From Stercoripulliclostridium_A sp045577735 (GTDB lineage: Bacteria; Bacillota; Clostridia; Christensenellales; DTU072): 64,000 nucleotides of DNA. Made by a program: the position numbers and the translations under genes. The notes under the pieces were generated by a model. That model saw only the letters and a program-made list of their open reading frames with translations, did not search any database and was not told where the DNA came from. This document shows, piece by piece, positions 42,521 through 53,400 of this stretch. The stretch's first letter is position 1. Every line of letters begins with the position of its first letter. The stretch covers positions 124,001 through 188,000 of the forward strand of contig JAZNIY010000008.1 in the NCBI GenBank assembly GCA_045577735.1, given 5' to 3'.

Positions 42521-43909
42521 TTAGTCCTCCTTACCGTACAAGTGACATGCTACGAAGTGAGTGGGGGAAACTTGCATCATGCAAGGATAATCTCCCGAAC
42601 ATTTGTCTATGCACTTGTCGCAACGATCTTTAAAGTAACAGTGTGTGGGCATGTTAACAGGATTGGGAACGTTGCCGGGAATGTTGAATAGTGTTTCGCT
42701 CTTTGTATCCATGCTGGGTTTTGATTTTTGTAGGCCCATAGTGTAGGGATGCAAAGGGTTATGGAATATTTCTTGAACGGTACCTTGTTCAATGACTCTA
42801 CCTGCATACATAACGACGACGTAATCGGCCATTTCAGCGATGATACCAAGGTCGTGGGTAATTAGCATAATGGAGCCGTTCATGCGCTTTTTAAGGTCGC
42901 GTAGAAGGTCTAGGATTTGTGCTTGAATGGTAACGTCAAGAGCGGTAGTAGGTTCGTCTGCAATAATAAGACGAGGATCGCAAGCAAGAGCCATAGCAAT
43001 CATAACACGTTGACGCATACCACCAGAGAGTTCGTGGGGATAGGCGTTGTATACACGGTCAGATTTGTCTATGCCAACAAGTTTCAACATTTCGAGTGAG
43101 TGAGCCTTTGCTATTTCCTTGGTTGCACCGGGGGTATGGATAAAGGTTACTTCGTCAAGTTGGTTACCTATGGTAAATACCGGGTTAAGAGAGGTCATAG
43201 GTTCTTGGAATATCATAGCGATTTGTCTACCACGAATTTTGTGTACTTCGTGAATGGGCATTTTTGCTATATCGAATACCTTTTCTTCCATTTCATAGGA
43301 AAGAACGCCATTTTCATTTACGGCTTGCAATGGAGCCAAAACGGGATTGCCTTGTTTGTCTAAAACGAAGTTACCCTTTTTATCCTTTCTCTTTTTGTAG
43401 ATTATTTGGCCGTTTTTGGTACGAACGTAAATCGGTATGGGGTTGCCGTTTTCGTCACGCTTAAAGTCAAGGGACTTAAAGCGAATGGAGCCACTTGCTA
43501 TTTGACCGGTAGGTCCTTGTAGTAAACGCATAACGGACATAGAAGTAACACTCTTACCACAGCCCGATTCACCAACTATACCAACGGTTGCGCTTTGAGG
43601 AATATTAATGGAAACGCCGTTAACAGCCTTTACGATACCTTGATCGGTATAGAAATAGGTGTGAAGGCTGTCAATTTCCAAAATATTGCCTTCATCTTTC
43701 ATTGTAGCAAGGTATTCGTGCTCTTCTTTCTTACGGTTTTTTTCCTTTTCGAGAGCCATCATAGCTTTTTTGTTAGATTTAGCTATGGCACGGACTTCTT
43801 TACCGGAAAGATAGTGTCCATCGTTTTTCTTTTGAAGTTTATTCTTAACGATTTCCACAATATCATCGGTGGTCTTTTTAATTTTTTCGGTAATATTCTT
43901 AATATCCAT
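42521..43909 (-). CDS. oppD: Oligopeptide ABC transporter ATP-binding protein OppD
   Basis: OppD is the second ATPase of the importer, 462 residues against ~330-360 for typical OppD. GESGCGKSVTSMSVM (Walker A), AMIFQEPMTSLNP (Q-loop), LSGGMRQRVMIAMAL (signature) and LIIADEPTTALDVT (Walker B) are all present. The extra length comes from a basic N-terminal extension of ~75 residues and a ~65-residue insertion between Walker A and the Q-loop. The insertion contains a repeat-like run of short Asn/Gly turns (DENGNPIP, DKQGNPVL). The C-terminal Cys-rich peptide-transporter motif is retained. Confidence 0.95.
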   Translation of the reverse strand: MDIKNITEKIKKTTDDIVEIVKNKLQKKNDGHYLSGKEVRAIAKSNKKAMMALEKEKNRKKEEHEYLATMKDEGNILEIDSLHTYFYTDQGIVKAVNGVSINIPQSATVGIVGESGCGKSVTSMSVMRLLQGPTGQIASGSIRFKSLDFKRDENGNPIPIYVRTKNGQIIYKKRKDKKGNFVLDKQGNPVLAPLQAVNENGVLSYEMEEKVFDIAKMPIHEVHKIRGRQIAMIFQEPMTSLNPVFTIGNQLDEVTFIHTPGATKEIAKAHSLEMLKLVGIDKSDRVYNAYPHELSGGMRQRVMIAMALACDPRLIIADEPTTALDVTIQAQILDLLRDLKKRMNGSIMLITHDLGIIAEMADYVVVMYAGRVIEQGTVQEIFHNPLHPYTMGLQKSKPSMDTKSETLFNIPGNVPNPVNMPTHCYFKDRCDKCIDKCSGDYPCMMQVSPTHFVACHLYGKED

Positions 43910-43914
43910 ATCCG

Positions 43915-45027
43915 TTATCTCCTTGCCTTGGGGTCGAGTGCGTCACGTAGACCGTCACCGATAAAGTTGAAGCCTAGAACTGCAATAATAATGCAAATTC
44001 CGGGAGGGCCCCAAACGTTAAAGTAGTTTTGTAGAACGTTAAGGTCGTTAGCGGAGTTAATCATAGTACCCCAAGCAGCGAATTCTGCAGTTGCGCCCAG
44101 TCCCAAGAATGACAAAGATGCTTCGTACAGAATCATGCTACCAAGGCTCAAAGTCATATTAACAATAAGTTGGGGCATAACGTTGGGAATAAGGTGCTTG
44201 AATATCTTTCTTGTTGTGGAGTAACCCATAGCTTCTGCTGCAACCATATATTCTTGTTCACGTAGTGAAAGGATTTGACCACGAACAAGACGTGCAACAC
44301 CGGGCCAACTTATGAGGGAGAGGAAGCCCATTAGGTAGTATATACGGAATTGTGATGCAATGCCCATACTTTCCAGTAGCGTTCCTACAACGAGTAAGAT
44401 AGGGAAGCCGGGTAGACACATGAGAATGTCGCACAATCTCATTATAATATTGTCTATTGCCCCGCCAAAGTAACCTGCTAGTCCACCAAATACGATACCT
44501 AAAATGGTGATGATAAATACGGTAATGAAGCTTATTGCAAGAGAAACCTTACCACCTTCCATCAAACGAGCAAGGTTATCCCAACCTTGACCATCGGTGC
44601 CTAGAGGGTGCTCTAAAGAGGGTTTTGCAAAAGCATTGGGCTTCTTTATGGTTTCTATAACTTGATAGAATACTTGGTCGTTGCCGTTTTCGTCAACGTA
44701 GGTGATTTCGGTAGTAGCGTATTCTACACGGTCGGAGTAGTCAATTTCATTGCTTTCCCATTTGGTGTAGCAAACCGGTCCTAAGAAACAGAATAGGAAG
44801 AGGGCAACTAGCATAACCAAGCCAACGATAGAAAGTTTGGAACGGAAGAATCTTCTCATAACCATTCTACCGGGGGACATCAAACGAACGTTTTTCTCAA
44901 TGCTATCGTCTGCTTCTTTTAAGACAGCTTCGTTTTCTAAGCTCGTGTCTTTTTCTTCCACTTCAATTTCGGGAAGAATTTGGTTTTCTTCTACGGTAAT
45001 ATTATCTCTATTTTCCATATTTTCCAT
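43915..45027 (-). CDS. oppC: Oligopeptide ABC transporter permease OppC
   Basis: OppC is a membrane subunit of the importer, 370 residues. It has an acidic N-terminal extension of ~50 residues before the first span (LSIVGLVMLVALFLFCFLGP), then five further spans. The EAA loop is EYMVAAEAMGYSTTRKIFKHLIPN, which contacts the ATPase. ALDPKARR is the usual C-terminus. GGAGG precedes the ATG, and it ends 5 bases before oppD. Confidence 0.95.
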   Translation of the reverse strand: MENMENRDNITVEENQILPEIEVEEKDTSLENEAVLKEADDSIEKNVRLMSPGRMVMRRFFRSKLSIVGLVMLVALFLFCFLGPVCYTKWESNEIDYSDRVEYATTEITYVDENGNDQVFYQVIETIKKPNAFAKPSLEHPLGTDGQGWDNLARLMEGGKVSLAISFITVFIITILGIVFGGLAGYFGGAIDNIIMRLCDILMCLPGFPILLVVGTLLESMGIASQFRIYYLMGFLSLISWPGVARLVRGQILSLREQEYMVAAEAMGYSTTRKIFKHLIPNVMPQLIVNMTLSLGSMILYEASLSFLGLGATAEFAAWGTMINSANDLNVLQNYFNVWGPPGICIIIAVLGFNFIGDGLRDALDPKARR

Positions 45028-45038
45028 AATTCTCCTCC

Positions 45039-46034
45039 TTAGTCTGTTAGTTTAACGCGCGGGTCTACAACGGCGTACATCAGGTCTGCAAGCAAAACAC
45101 CCATTACGCTTAGTAGGGCTAGGAACATATTGTAACCCATAATAAAGGGGATATCGCCTGCGTCCATAGCTTGGAAAGCGAGGTTACCAATACCGGGCAA
45201 GTCGAATATTTGCTCGGTAATGATAGCACCACTAAACAAGCTGGGAAGTAATCCTGCAAGAGAGGTAACTAGGGGAATTAGAGTATTACGGAAGGCGTGT
45301 TTATAGATAACCTTTCTTTCACTAAGTCCCTTAGCTCTTGCAGTACGGATGTAGTCGGAATTCATAACTTCCAACATTTCCGTTCTGGTCATTCTCATTC
45401 TTCCACCGATTGAAAGTATTACTACCGTTAGAACGGGTACGAACATGTGCCATACGTAGTCTAGTAACTTTGCAATACCTGTTAAGTCTTTGGTAGCGTC
45501 GGTAAGACCGGAGTTGGGGAACCAACCCAGTTTCATTGCGAACAAGTCTTTTAGTACTTGACCAAAGAAGAAGGAGGGTAGTGATATACCTATCATAACT
45601 AGTACGGTTACTACGTAGTCGCGAATGGAATATTGGTGGGTAGCTGCGGTAATTCCAAGAGGTATAGCGATCATAAACTCGAATATGGTTGCAATAAGAG
45701 CAACTGCGAAGCTTATGCCCATGCTGTCTTTGATAACGTCAATAACAGGGATGCCGTACTTAAAGGAAGTACCAAAGTCGAATTGAACGAGCTTGGTTAG
45801 CCAGCTCCAATAGCCCTTTAATACGCCGAGGAAGGTGTCGTCGGTGAGGCCGTACATAGATTTCATATTATCTATGGTAGCTTGATCGATGGTTGCGCCA
45901 CCTTGGTTCATTTCGGCTATTTTCTTTTCGATAAAGTCTACTGGCATAAGTCTTATCAAAACGTAAATGATAAGAGAAACACCCAGTAGAATAAGCACTG
46001 TTAGACCAAGTCTTTTGAGAATGTATTTTATCAT
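45039..46034 (-). CDS. oppB: Oligopeptide ABC transporter permease OppB
   Basis: OppB is the partner permease, 331 residues with about six spans. It starts MIKYILKRLGLTVLILLGVS, as most OppB/DppB do, and has the EAA loop DYIRTARAKGLSERKVIYKH. It ends MYAVVDPRVKLTD, the typical DPR end. It is spaced 73 bp from oppA and 11 bp from oppC. Confidence 0.96.
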   Translation of the reverse strand: MIKYILKRLGLTVLILLGVSLIIYVLIRLMPVDFIEKKIAEMNQGGATIDQATIDNMKSMYGLTDDTFLGVLKGYWSWLTKLVQFDFGTSFKYGIPVIDVIKDSMGISFAVALIATIFEFMIAIPLGITAATHQYSIRDYVVTVLVMIGISLPSFFFGQVLKDLFAMKLGWFPNSGLTDATKDLTGIAKLLDYVWHMFVPVLTVVILSIGGRMRMTRTEMLEVMNSDYIRTARAKGLSERKVIYKHAFRNTLIPLVTSLAGLLPSLFSGAIITEQIFDLPGIGNLAFQAMDAGDIPFIMGYNMFLALLSVMGVLLADLMYAVVDPRVKLTD

Positions 46035-46107
46035 AATTCCTTGTTCCTATTTCGGTGTATCGGTATGGACACACCACGTATTTTTTAGATTGTTAGTTTT
46101 AGTTTGG

Positions 46108-48999
46108 TTATTTGTTTTCGTCGTTACTGCCTTCGGTGGGAGTGCTTTCATCGTCTATATCTACGATTACGTCCTCTTCCACGTAAATTTCCTCTTCTAG
46201 AATGATGTATTCTCCGTCTTCTTCCTGGAGTACATTGTCGTCATAGTTCAAGGGACCCATATCTTCGTATACTTCGCGTCCTAGAAGCTTATAAATTTTA
46301 GCCATAGTAAGCTTCTTGGTTGCAAATAGAATTGCTATTGCTATCATCCAGCCACCAAAGAAGCAACCGATGAGGATACCTACGACTGCGCCTGAGGAAA
46401 GACCGTTAGAGCCACCTGCACTTGCTTCATCGGTAAGCTTAATTTCCCAAAGCTTATCTAGGGGAGAGGTGTAGGGGTTAATGGTTTCGGGTAGAGAGGA
46501 AGCATCGATTACGTCGGCATTGTAAGCATATAGAACCTTTCTTTGGTAAACGGGGAGTTCTATAGCAAGATCGAGAACGTAACCCATAGCAGTCTTGTAA
46601 TAATCACTTCTGTCCTTTCTGTTGTCGGTTTCACGAGCTTGGTCGATAACGTCGGAAAGTTTATTTAGGATATCCTTTTCGGTGTCATAACCGTCTTGGT
46701 CACGAATTTCGTTGTAACCCCAAGCGATAACGCTGGTCGCAGTAGAGCTCTTGTGGTAAACCTGATACATATCGGGGTCGATAGTGGTACCCCAAGCTGC
46801 TGCCCAAACTGCTAGTGCGCCGGTAGAAAGCTTAGTAAGTGCTTGAGTATCGGCAACTACTTCAACGTTCCAACCACATTCATTAAGAATGGTTGCTGCT
46901 TTTTGGAAGGTAGCATAGGTGGGGTGATCGGTTAGAGAAGAACCTGCTATGGTAAACTTCAACTTGAGTTGGTTATCTCCGGGAGTAACGTTTGCTGAAG
47001 TCATACATTGCTCAATGGCTTGTTTTGCAGCTTCGTCACCTAGATAACCTGAAGCATAGGGTCTGCCGTTGTCTTGGTCAAGCACGTTGCCTTGTTTGGG
47101 ATATGCCCAAGAAACGGTACTCATAGGCCAATAGATGTTTTTAGCAGTACCGGTGGAGTAGTAGTTAATTGCTAAAGAGGTATCCATAGCGTACATAATA
47201 GCTTTACGCAAATGGATGCTCTTAACTTTACCTGCATTTATGCCGATATAACCGTAACCTAATTGGTCGGTAGAGGTGGACTCGATGCCTTTATCTTTTA
47301 GGGAATTAATCTTGGTAATATTGTTTGGTGTAAATTGAGGAGTTACGAAGTGAACTGCGCCCGTTTCCAAAACGTTAAGAGCGTTGGTCGCGCTAACGAC
47401 TTGGTAACGAACCTTTTCGATGTTGGGAGTGCCCATCATAAAGTTTTCGTTTCTCTTGAAGTAAACAACGTTGTCACGATAGAAGGCGTTACCTTCGGGG
47501 TTGGACTTGTTATTTGCATCGGTTGCTACGTATGCACCCGCGCCCATAGGTACCCTTATATTCTTTTGTGATTGGATTACGTTGGTGTGGAAGTTAAAGC
47601 TTGCGTAATCAACACCGTAATTGTGGTTTTTAACGTCAACGGAGTGGGGTTGATCACCGTAATTAGCAGAGGTGTAGTAGTGTTGAGGAGCAACGCTAAA
47701 CGCAAAGTTCCAAATTGCTTTGGGGTCAACTCCGTTTATGGTAATGCGAAGAACGTCGTATTCGTTAGCATTCAAAGGAGTACCGTCTTTTTCGTTATGT
47801 TCACGTGCAACGGCATAGGTGTTGTCGTTAACGGTAACGCTGGTTTCATCGGTGTGGTGACCAACGGATACGATACCGGTAATACTGGGGATTAGTAATT
47901 CGTCGCCGGTAATTCTTTCAAGAAGGATAACTTGCTTTGCTTGGGCAGCATATTCTGCACTCAAAGTGTTACCGGTACCCCATAACAAAAGAATTTCGTC
48001 AAGAGCAGTGGAGGTTTTGCTGTTGTAAACGTAGTTTATAGCTTCTTCTTTGTTATTAACGTTGGAGTAGTAACGGGTAACCTTTTCGATTTTATCGTAT
48101 TGGGGCTTGTTGGTTACGGGGTCTTTTACGTAGTCAACTTTAACGAAACCTTCTGCATACATAAAGGAGGTGATTTCGTCGAATTCGCCAGTTGATTTGT
48201 AAGGTTCCTCGGTGAAGGAATCTTTTGCAGATTCATAGTCCCTGTTAAGTTCTTCTCTAAACTCGGATAGTGTGCGCTCATAGTCGGCAAGAAGATTTGC
48301 ATTGGTTACTTCGGAAGCGTTGTTAGAAATAGCTTCAACGTAACCTGAGGAAACGGAGTGAGAGCCAATAGCATCTCTCATTTGAGTTTCACTTGCTTCA
48401 TAGGTGCCACCGGGGAGTTTACCTACTTGACGGAATAGGTTAACGAGTTCCATAATACGGTTTTTAGCACGTGCACTTGCTTGTTCTGCAATAACCTCGT
48501 CGGTATCGCTGTCGTCACTACCTTGGGTTTGCGTTCTATAATCGGAAAGACCGACTATATCGGTAGAATACATAGTGCTGGAGCCTGCATATACAGGATC
48601 GAGGTAAACGTACATATTAAATAAAACGTCCTCGATGGTAAGGGGGTGTCCATCGCTAAATTGGATGCCGTTTTTGATAACGAAGGTATAGGTGGTTTTG
48701 TCCGTATTTGCATCGTAAGAGTAAGCCATATCTTTAACGGCTACTGCTTCATCATCGCCAAAAGCGACGGTTGCTTCTTCGTTAACGTAACCGGTAGTAA
48801 GCATGCCTATTTGAGTCATAGATACTATGGTTGCATCGGGGGCTGTTGTCGAATAAAAAGGATTAAACAAGCCGTCGAGGGTTTCCGTCATAATAACGAG
48901 AGCATCGGTGGCATTGTTGGAGTTACAGCCTACAAGTGGAAGGATAAGACCTGCAAGCATTGCAACTACCATTAGAATAGAAAATAATTTCCTCTTCAT
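46108..48999 (-). CDS. oppA: Oligopeptide-binding lipoprotein OppA with C-terminal membrane anchor
   Basis: OppA is the extracellular substrate-binding protein of the importer, 963 residues against a usual ~540-600. The lipobox LPLVGC puts the lipidated Cys at 25. Family 5 solute-binding signatures are present (TYTFVIKNGIQFSDGHPLT, RKAIMYAMD). The extra length includes ~200 residues inserted early (helical, Glu/Ala/Asn-rich). The C-terminus has a membrane span (AVVGILIGCFFGGWMIAIAI) and a ~70-residue very acidic tail. The protein would thus be held at both ends, which is unusual for OppA. It heads the transporter genes, 44 bp after the InlB-like lipoprotein. Confidence 0.9.
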   Translation of the reverse strand: MKRKLFSILMVVAMLAGLILPLVGCNSNNATDALVIMTETLDGLFNPFYSTTAPDATIVSMTQIGMLTTGYVNEEATVAFGDDEAVAVKDMAYSYDANTDKTTYTFVIKNGIQFSDGHPLTIEDVLFNMYVYLDPVYAGSSTMYSTDIVGLSDYRTQTQGSDDSDTDEVIAEQASARAKNRIMELVNLFRQVGKLPGGTYEASETQMRDAIGSHSVSSGYVEAISNNASEVTNANLLADYERTLSEFREELNRDYESAKDSFTEEPYKSTGEFDEITSFMYAEGFVKVDYVKDPVTNKPQYDKIEKVTRYYSNVNNKEEAINYVYNSKTSTALDEILLLWGTGNTLSAEYAAQAKQVILLERITGDELLIPSITGIVSVGHHTDETSVTVNDNTYAVAREHNEKDGTPLNANEYDVLRITINGVDPKAIWNFAFSVAPQHYYTSANYGDQPHSVDVKNHNYGVDYASFNFHTNVIQSQKNIRVPMGAGAYVATDANNKSNPEGNAFYRDNVVYFKRNENFMMGTPNIEKVRYQVVSATNALNVLETGAVHFVTPQFTPNNITKINSLKDKGIESTSTDQLGYGYIGINAGKVKSIHLRKAIMYAMDTSLAINYYSTGTAKNIYWPMSTVSWAYPKQGNVLDQDNGRPYASGYLGDEAAKQAIEQCMTSANVTPGDNQLKLKFTIAGSSLTDHPTYATFQKAATILNECGWNVEVVADTQALTKLSTGALAVWAAAWGTTIDPDMYQVYHKSSTATSVIAWGYNEIRDQDGYDTEKDILNKLSDVIDQARETDNRKDRSDYYKTAMGYVLDLAIELPVYQRKVLYAYNADVIDASSLPETINPYTSPLDKLWEIKLTDEASAGGSNGLSSGAVVGILIGCFFGGWMIAIAILFATKKLTMAKIYKLLGREVYEDMGPLNYDDNVLQEEDGEYIILEEEIYVEEDVIVDIDDESTPTEGSNDENK

Positions 49000-49043
49000 C
49001 TAGTGAGATTCCTCCATATCTTTTTCGTGTGGATATTTCTGGC

Positions 49044-50489
49044 TTAGGCTACCGGAGTAATGGTAACGTTGCCTTCTGGGCTGGTGGTGATGGTGAATAG
49101 TTCGCTTACGCTCTTCTTAACAACGTCGGGGTTGTTGTTATATTTATCGTAAATGCCGTCAACGAATACCTTTTCATCGGGATCGGTAAATGCTACGCTC
49201 AACTCCGAAGTAGTAATATATGAGCTACTATTATTTTCATAAACGGAAAGGTTGATGAAGTATTTGCCGTCAACGAGGTTCTTGTATTTTTGTGAAACGG
49301 TAATAGCGTCGAGCTTGTCGAACATGTAACCTTGTGCACTATTGAGTAGTAATTTACCCTTATTGAGTTTTACGTTTTCAAGTTGAGCACCACTTTCAAT
49401 CTTACCTGCGAAGATACCGTAGTAAGAGGGCTCTCCGTTAGCGTCGTCAATACCACCAATGGTAAAGGAAACGTTGTTGAAAGTTACTCCCTTAATTAAT
49501 GCGTTAGCACCTATAGAACCGAATAGGCCGTAGTTGAATTTAGCGGTTTCGGCATATTGAACGGCGGAAATATTACTAAACTTATGGTTATTACCATAAA
49601 TCTTGCCGTTAAAGGTGTTGGATGAGAAAGTTGCGGGCCAAATTGCGTTTGAGAAATCAAGGTCGGCTTGGATGTCATAAATAGCGTCACTGCTTGCATT
49701 GTTTAAGAAAGCAGCAGCGTTATGAATCTTGAACCAGTTACCTTGTTTATAGGTTACGTAAACGTTAATGGAATCGGTTACGAATTCATTTATTTGAGCG
49801 TCAAAACGAGATTCACCTTGAATGCTCTTGGTAATTTCTTCGCTCATATCGGCAGAATAGAAAGCCTTTTCGAAGGTTTTATTCTCAATAACGGGGTATT
49901 GGTTATAACGAAGTTTACCCGTGCTTTCGTTCCAAGTGGGATAATCCAAGAACTCGGAATTAACAACGGCAGTAGGCTCCATAGGGAAGGTGCCGTCGTC
50001 GTTTTGTGCGTAAATATTAAAGGTGGTAAAGGGAATCCATCTTGCACTAAGAACTAAAACGGGGGTTTCCGCATTCTTTGCTTTAGCAACGTCGAAGGTA
50101 AAGGGGTCGCCAAAGTTCCATTGTTGGTCGGTTATGGTGTATGAACCATCGGCATTAACGGTAGTTACGTACCAACCGGCTAGTTTATAGTTGTTACGAG
50201 ATGCCGTTTGAGCAGTACCACGAATTGCAATGTTCGAGGGATCGATGGGAACGATGCTCTTTTTACCTTGAGAAACGGTTTTAGCATTATCCAAGCTGAA
50301 AACGTCAACGAGGGTAACGTTAGGGGTTTCTAGGAATACACCGCCGTTAATATTGAATTTTACGCTAACGGTATTGCCGTCCTTATTTAGTTGCTTATAT
50401 GGAGTATCCCATTGGTTACAGGATACTGCCGTGAGAGCAACCAATAAGCAAAGAGCGACTACAATTGTAATAATAACTTTCTTATTCAT
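49044..50489 (-). CDS. Lipoprotein with InlB-type repeat
   Basis: A 481-residue exported lipoprotein with lipobox LTAVSC (Cys24). Residues ~40-155 resemble an InlB B-repeat/Flg_new beta-grasp unit (VKFNINGGVFLE, NYKLAGWYV, WNFGDPFTF, VLVLSARWIPF). The rest is beta-rich, with a stretch that could be a small beta-helix (FNGKIYGNNHKFSNIS, NALIKGVTFNNVSF, LENVKLNKGKLLL). Such domains mediate surface contacts; no enzyme motif is seen. It overlaps the giant protease gene by 8 bp (ATGAATAA), so it is probably made with it. Confidence 0.78.
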   Translation of the reverse strand: MNKKVIITIVVALCLLVALTAVSCNQWDTPYKQLNKDGNTVSVKFNINGGVFLETPNVTLVDVFSLDNAKTVSQGKKSIVPIDPSNIAIRGTAQTASRNNYKLAGWYVTTVNADGSYTITDQQWNFGDPFTFDVAKAKNAETPVLVLSARWIPFTTFNIYAQNDDGTFPMEPTAVVNSEFLDYPTWNESTGKLRYNQYPVIENKTFEKAFYSADMSEEITKSIQGESRFDAQINEFVTDSINVYVTYKQGNWFKIHNAAAFLNNASSDAIYDIQADLDFSNAIWPATFSSNTFNGKIYGNNHKFSNISAVQYAETAKFNYGLFGSIGANALIKGVTFNNVSFTIGGIDDANGEPSYYGIFAGKIESGAQLENVKLNKGKLLLNSAQGYMFDKLDAITVSQKYKNLVDGKYFINLSVYENNSSSYITTSELSVAFTDPDEKVFVDGIYDKYNNNPDVVKKSVSELFTITTSPEGNVTITPVA

Positions 50490-53400
50490 TATCGTCTTCC
50501 TTTTCGGAAACTATTTCCGTTTCGGTTTTTTGTTGATTAATATTTGCTACTTCTTCGGAGTTAGGATCGTATACGACAACCCTTCTTACAACCTTCTTAA
50601 CCATTTGTTTAACTATCTTTTGGTTAGGTCCGGGAGTTAGAACTACGGGAGGAGCGGTTATAATGCCCTTCTTAACTAGGAAATCGTTTAGAGCATCGGG
50701 AAGTCTTAGTTTGCCCTTGAGTACGAGATAGATAACTACACCTAGTAAGCAAAGAACGCCAACGGAGGTGAATACTATTGCAAGTATCATTGCGGGCTTG
50801 TTGATGTTTGAACCTTGTTGAGGAGCACCTTCGGGAGCGTTATCTCCGCCGCCACCTGCAAGATTTTCTAACGTCTTTAGTCTTAGCTCGGCATCGGTTA
50901 GTTTTTGGTAGTTTGCAACCAAAGCGCGTTGTTCGTAAGAAGCAATCTTGTCGTAAGCTTCTCTTGCTAGTTGAACTGCTAACTTATCGGTTAGTTGTAT
51001 TACTTCGGGTAGGGAAGCAATAATCTTTATGGCTTCTAGCGTAATATCGTCAGCGGCTGCCGCACCGGCGATATAAAGGTTGAAGTAATGGTTCATTACG
51101 AAACTTTCGTAGTTTTGTCCGTTTACGGGGTGAACGAGAACGATGCTCTTATTAACCTTACCAACGTAGTTTACGAAGTTTGCGCCGTAGTAGAAGTTGG
51201 AGTATACGGGAATGCCATTTGTACTGTCCCACATATTCCACATATAGAACTTAACGATCCCCAGACCGTCCCAGCCGTAGCTTTCGGCGTCTTCATCGGT
51301 CATGGGAGCGTTTTCACCGCTGGAAGCATAAACAACGTCGAATTCCTCTTCTAGAACGGGAGCGTTGTAGCTTTGCATGGTAACAATGGTAAGCTTATCA
51401 CATTCAAAGAATGCCTTGTGACCAATGGAAGCAACGGTGTAGGGGAATATAACGTTAATAACGTCGGAACCCATGAATGCCATTGCGCCAATTCTAACCG
51501 TGTTATCTGCTAGGGTGACGGTTTCGTCTTCAACGGAAGCAAAGGTAATTAATTCGTAACCGTATGGAACTACTCTATAAATGGAGCCGTCTATTATCTT
51601 TATGGTTTCGCTAATATCATAGGTATAGGTTACTTCGTCATACTTAACGCCGTTAAACTCGATAGAGGTAATGGTGCTGAATTGACCTTGAACGTCGCAG
51701 TTTGCAAAGGGGTTGTCGCCCATATATTCAACCAAGGAGCCAAGTTTTACGGTGAAGGGGCTCATAGTATCTTTTACGAATGCGTGAGCACCAATATTAA
51801 CAGCACCGGCAAGGTCTACGTCGGATATAGCGGTATAAGCAAATGCGTAGTCACCAATATTCTTAATCTTTTCTTCGCCGTTTACGGTAGCAAGCGTTTT
51901 AGCATAACTGAATGCGCCTTCGCCAAGGGTATCGATATTTGCACCGAAGGTTACTTGGGTCAAGTTTTCGTTTTCTATGAATGCGAATTCGTCAACGTTA
52001 ACTGCACTTGTGAGAGTTGCTTCGGTGAGTTTTGCTTGAGCAAATGCCTCTGAACCAATATTTACAACGCTTTCAAGGTTGATAGTATGGAGAGAGGTAC
52101 AAGAAGCAAACGCTCTTGCGCTAATATTAAGAGTGGAGTTTGCAAGAGATACGGTTTCCAAGCTTTCGCTGAAAGCAAAGGCATCTGCGCCAATAGTTTC
52201 TGCACTAATGCTTACGTTTGTTAGCTTGTTAGCGTAGATACGATATCTATAATTGCCGTCAACGTCCTTAGGAACGGAGTTGCTTACGGTTTCTTGAGCA
52301 GGATCGTAATAGATTAGTGAAAGGATAACCGCGCTGAACGCCTCTCTACCAATGTGAGTTGCATTGCTTAAATCGATGCTGGTTAGGCTTTCGGTGTTGT
52401 AGAATGCTTGGTCGCCGATGTAGGTGTTGTCACCAAGGGTAATGGTAGCAATCTTGCTTGCGCCATAGAAAGCACCTCTACCTAGAGTTACGTTATCACC
52501 TATGGTTAGAGAGGTAAGTGAGCTTAAAAGATCATAGTAGTAAACTTCACGATCTTCGTGGTCGGTTTCTAGTAGGGTGATCTTATAGTTTTCTTCAAAT
52601 TGCCAATCTAGTTTGAATGCGTTAGCGCCTACGTTTACGTCGTTACCGATATTAACGGTAGCAAGATCCCTACATTCTTCAAATGCAGATGCACCTACTT
52701 TCATACCGTTAGGAATGGTTACTTCGGTAATCTTAGTGCCGTAATAAGCATATTCGCCAATACCTATCTCAGAGGGATTTACAAGGCCTGCAAAGGAGTG
52801 AGTTTGGGTAATAGCCGTTCTCATAAATGCAGCTTTGCCTATTTCGGTTAGAGTGCCCAGTTCTATGGTTGCGAGGTTTTCACAGCCTGCAAACGCATAA
52901 TCTTTAACTATGGTTACGCTGGGAGCACGGAAAGAGGTAATATTCTTGTTGCCGGATAGGGCGGCGGGACCAATGGTGGTAACGGTAGACTCGCTAACGA
53001 TTATTTCACCGGAGTATGCGGGAGCAACGAAGGTGAGAACGTTGCCGTTTGAAGCCTTGTTCAAAAGATAGGGTTTGCCGGTTACGGGGTAGAAGTTTTC
53101 GTTACCTTGTTTAACCGTAACGGAAGTAACAGCCGTGTTATTGAATGCATATTCACCAATAACTGCAACGTCTTTACCTAGAGTTACGCTTTGAAGTGAG
53201 GTGCAATCTTCAAACAAACCGGTGGGGATAACTGCAGCGTTTACGGAAACGTTCGTGAGTTTTGAACAGCCTGCGAATGCAAATGCGCCAAGTTTAATCT
53301 TATCGGCGTGTATCGTTAGGTTTTCTAGAGCACTGTTGTTATAGAATGCATATTGTCCAATCGATTGAGTATTAGCGGAAAGGACAAGATTCTTTAAGTT

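Noticed and set aside
46035..46107. Hairpin GGTGT/ACACC between oppA and oppB as an attenuator
   Set aside because: The stem is only 5 bp with a 12-base loop and no T-run follows.
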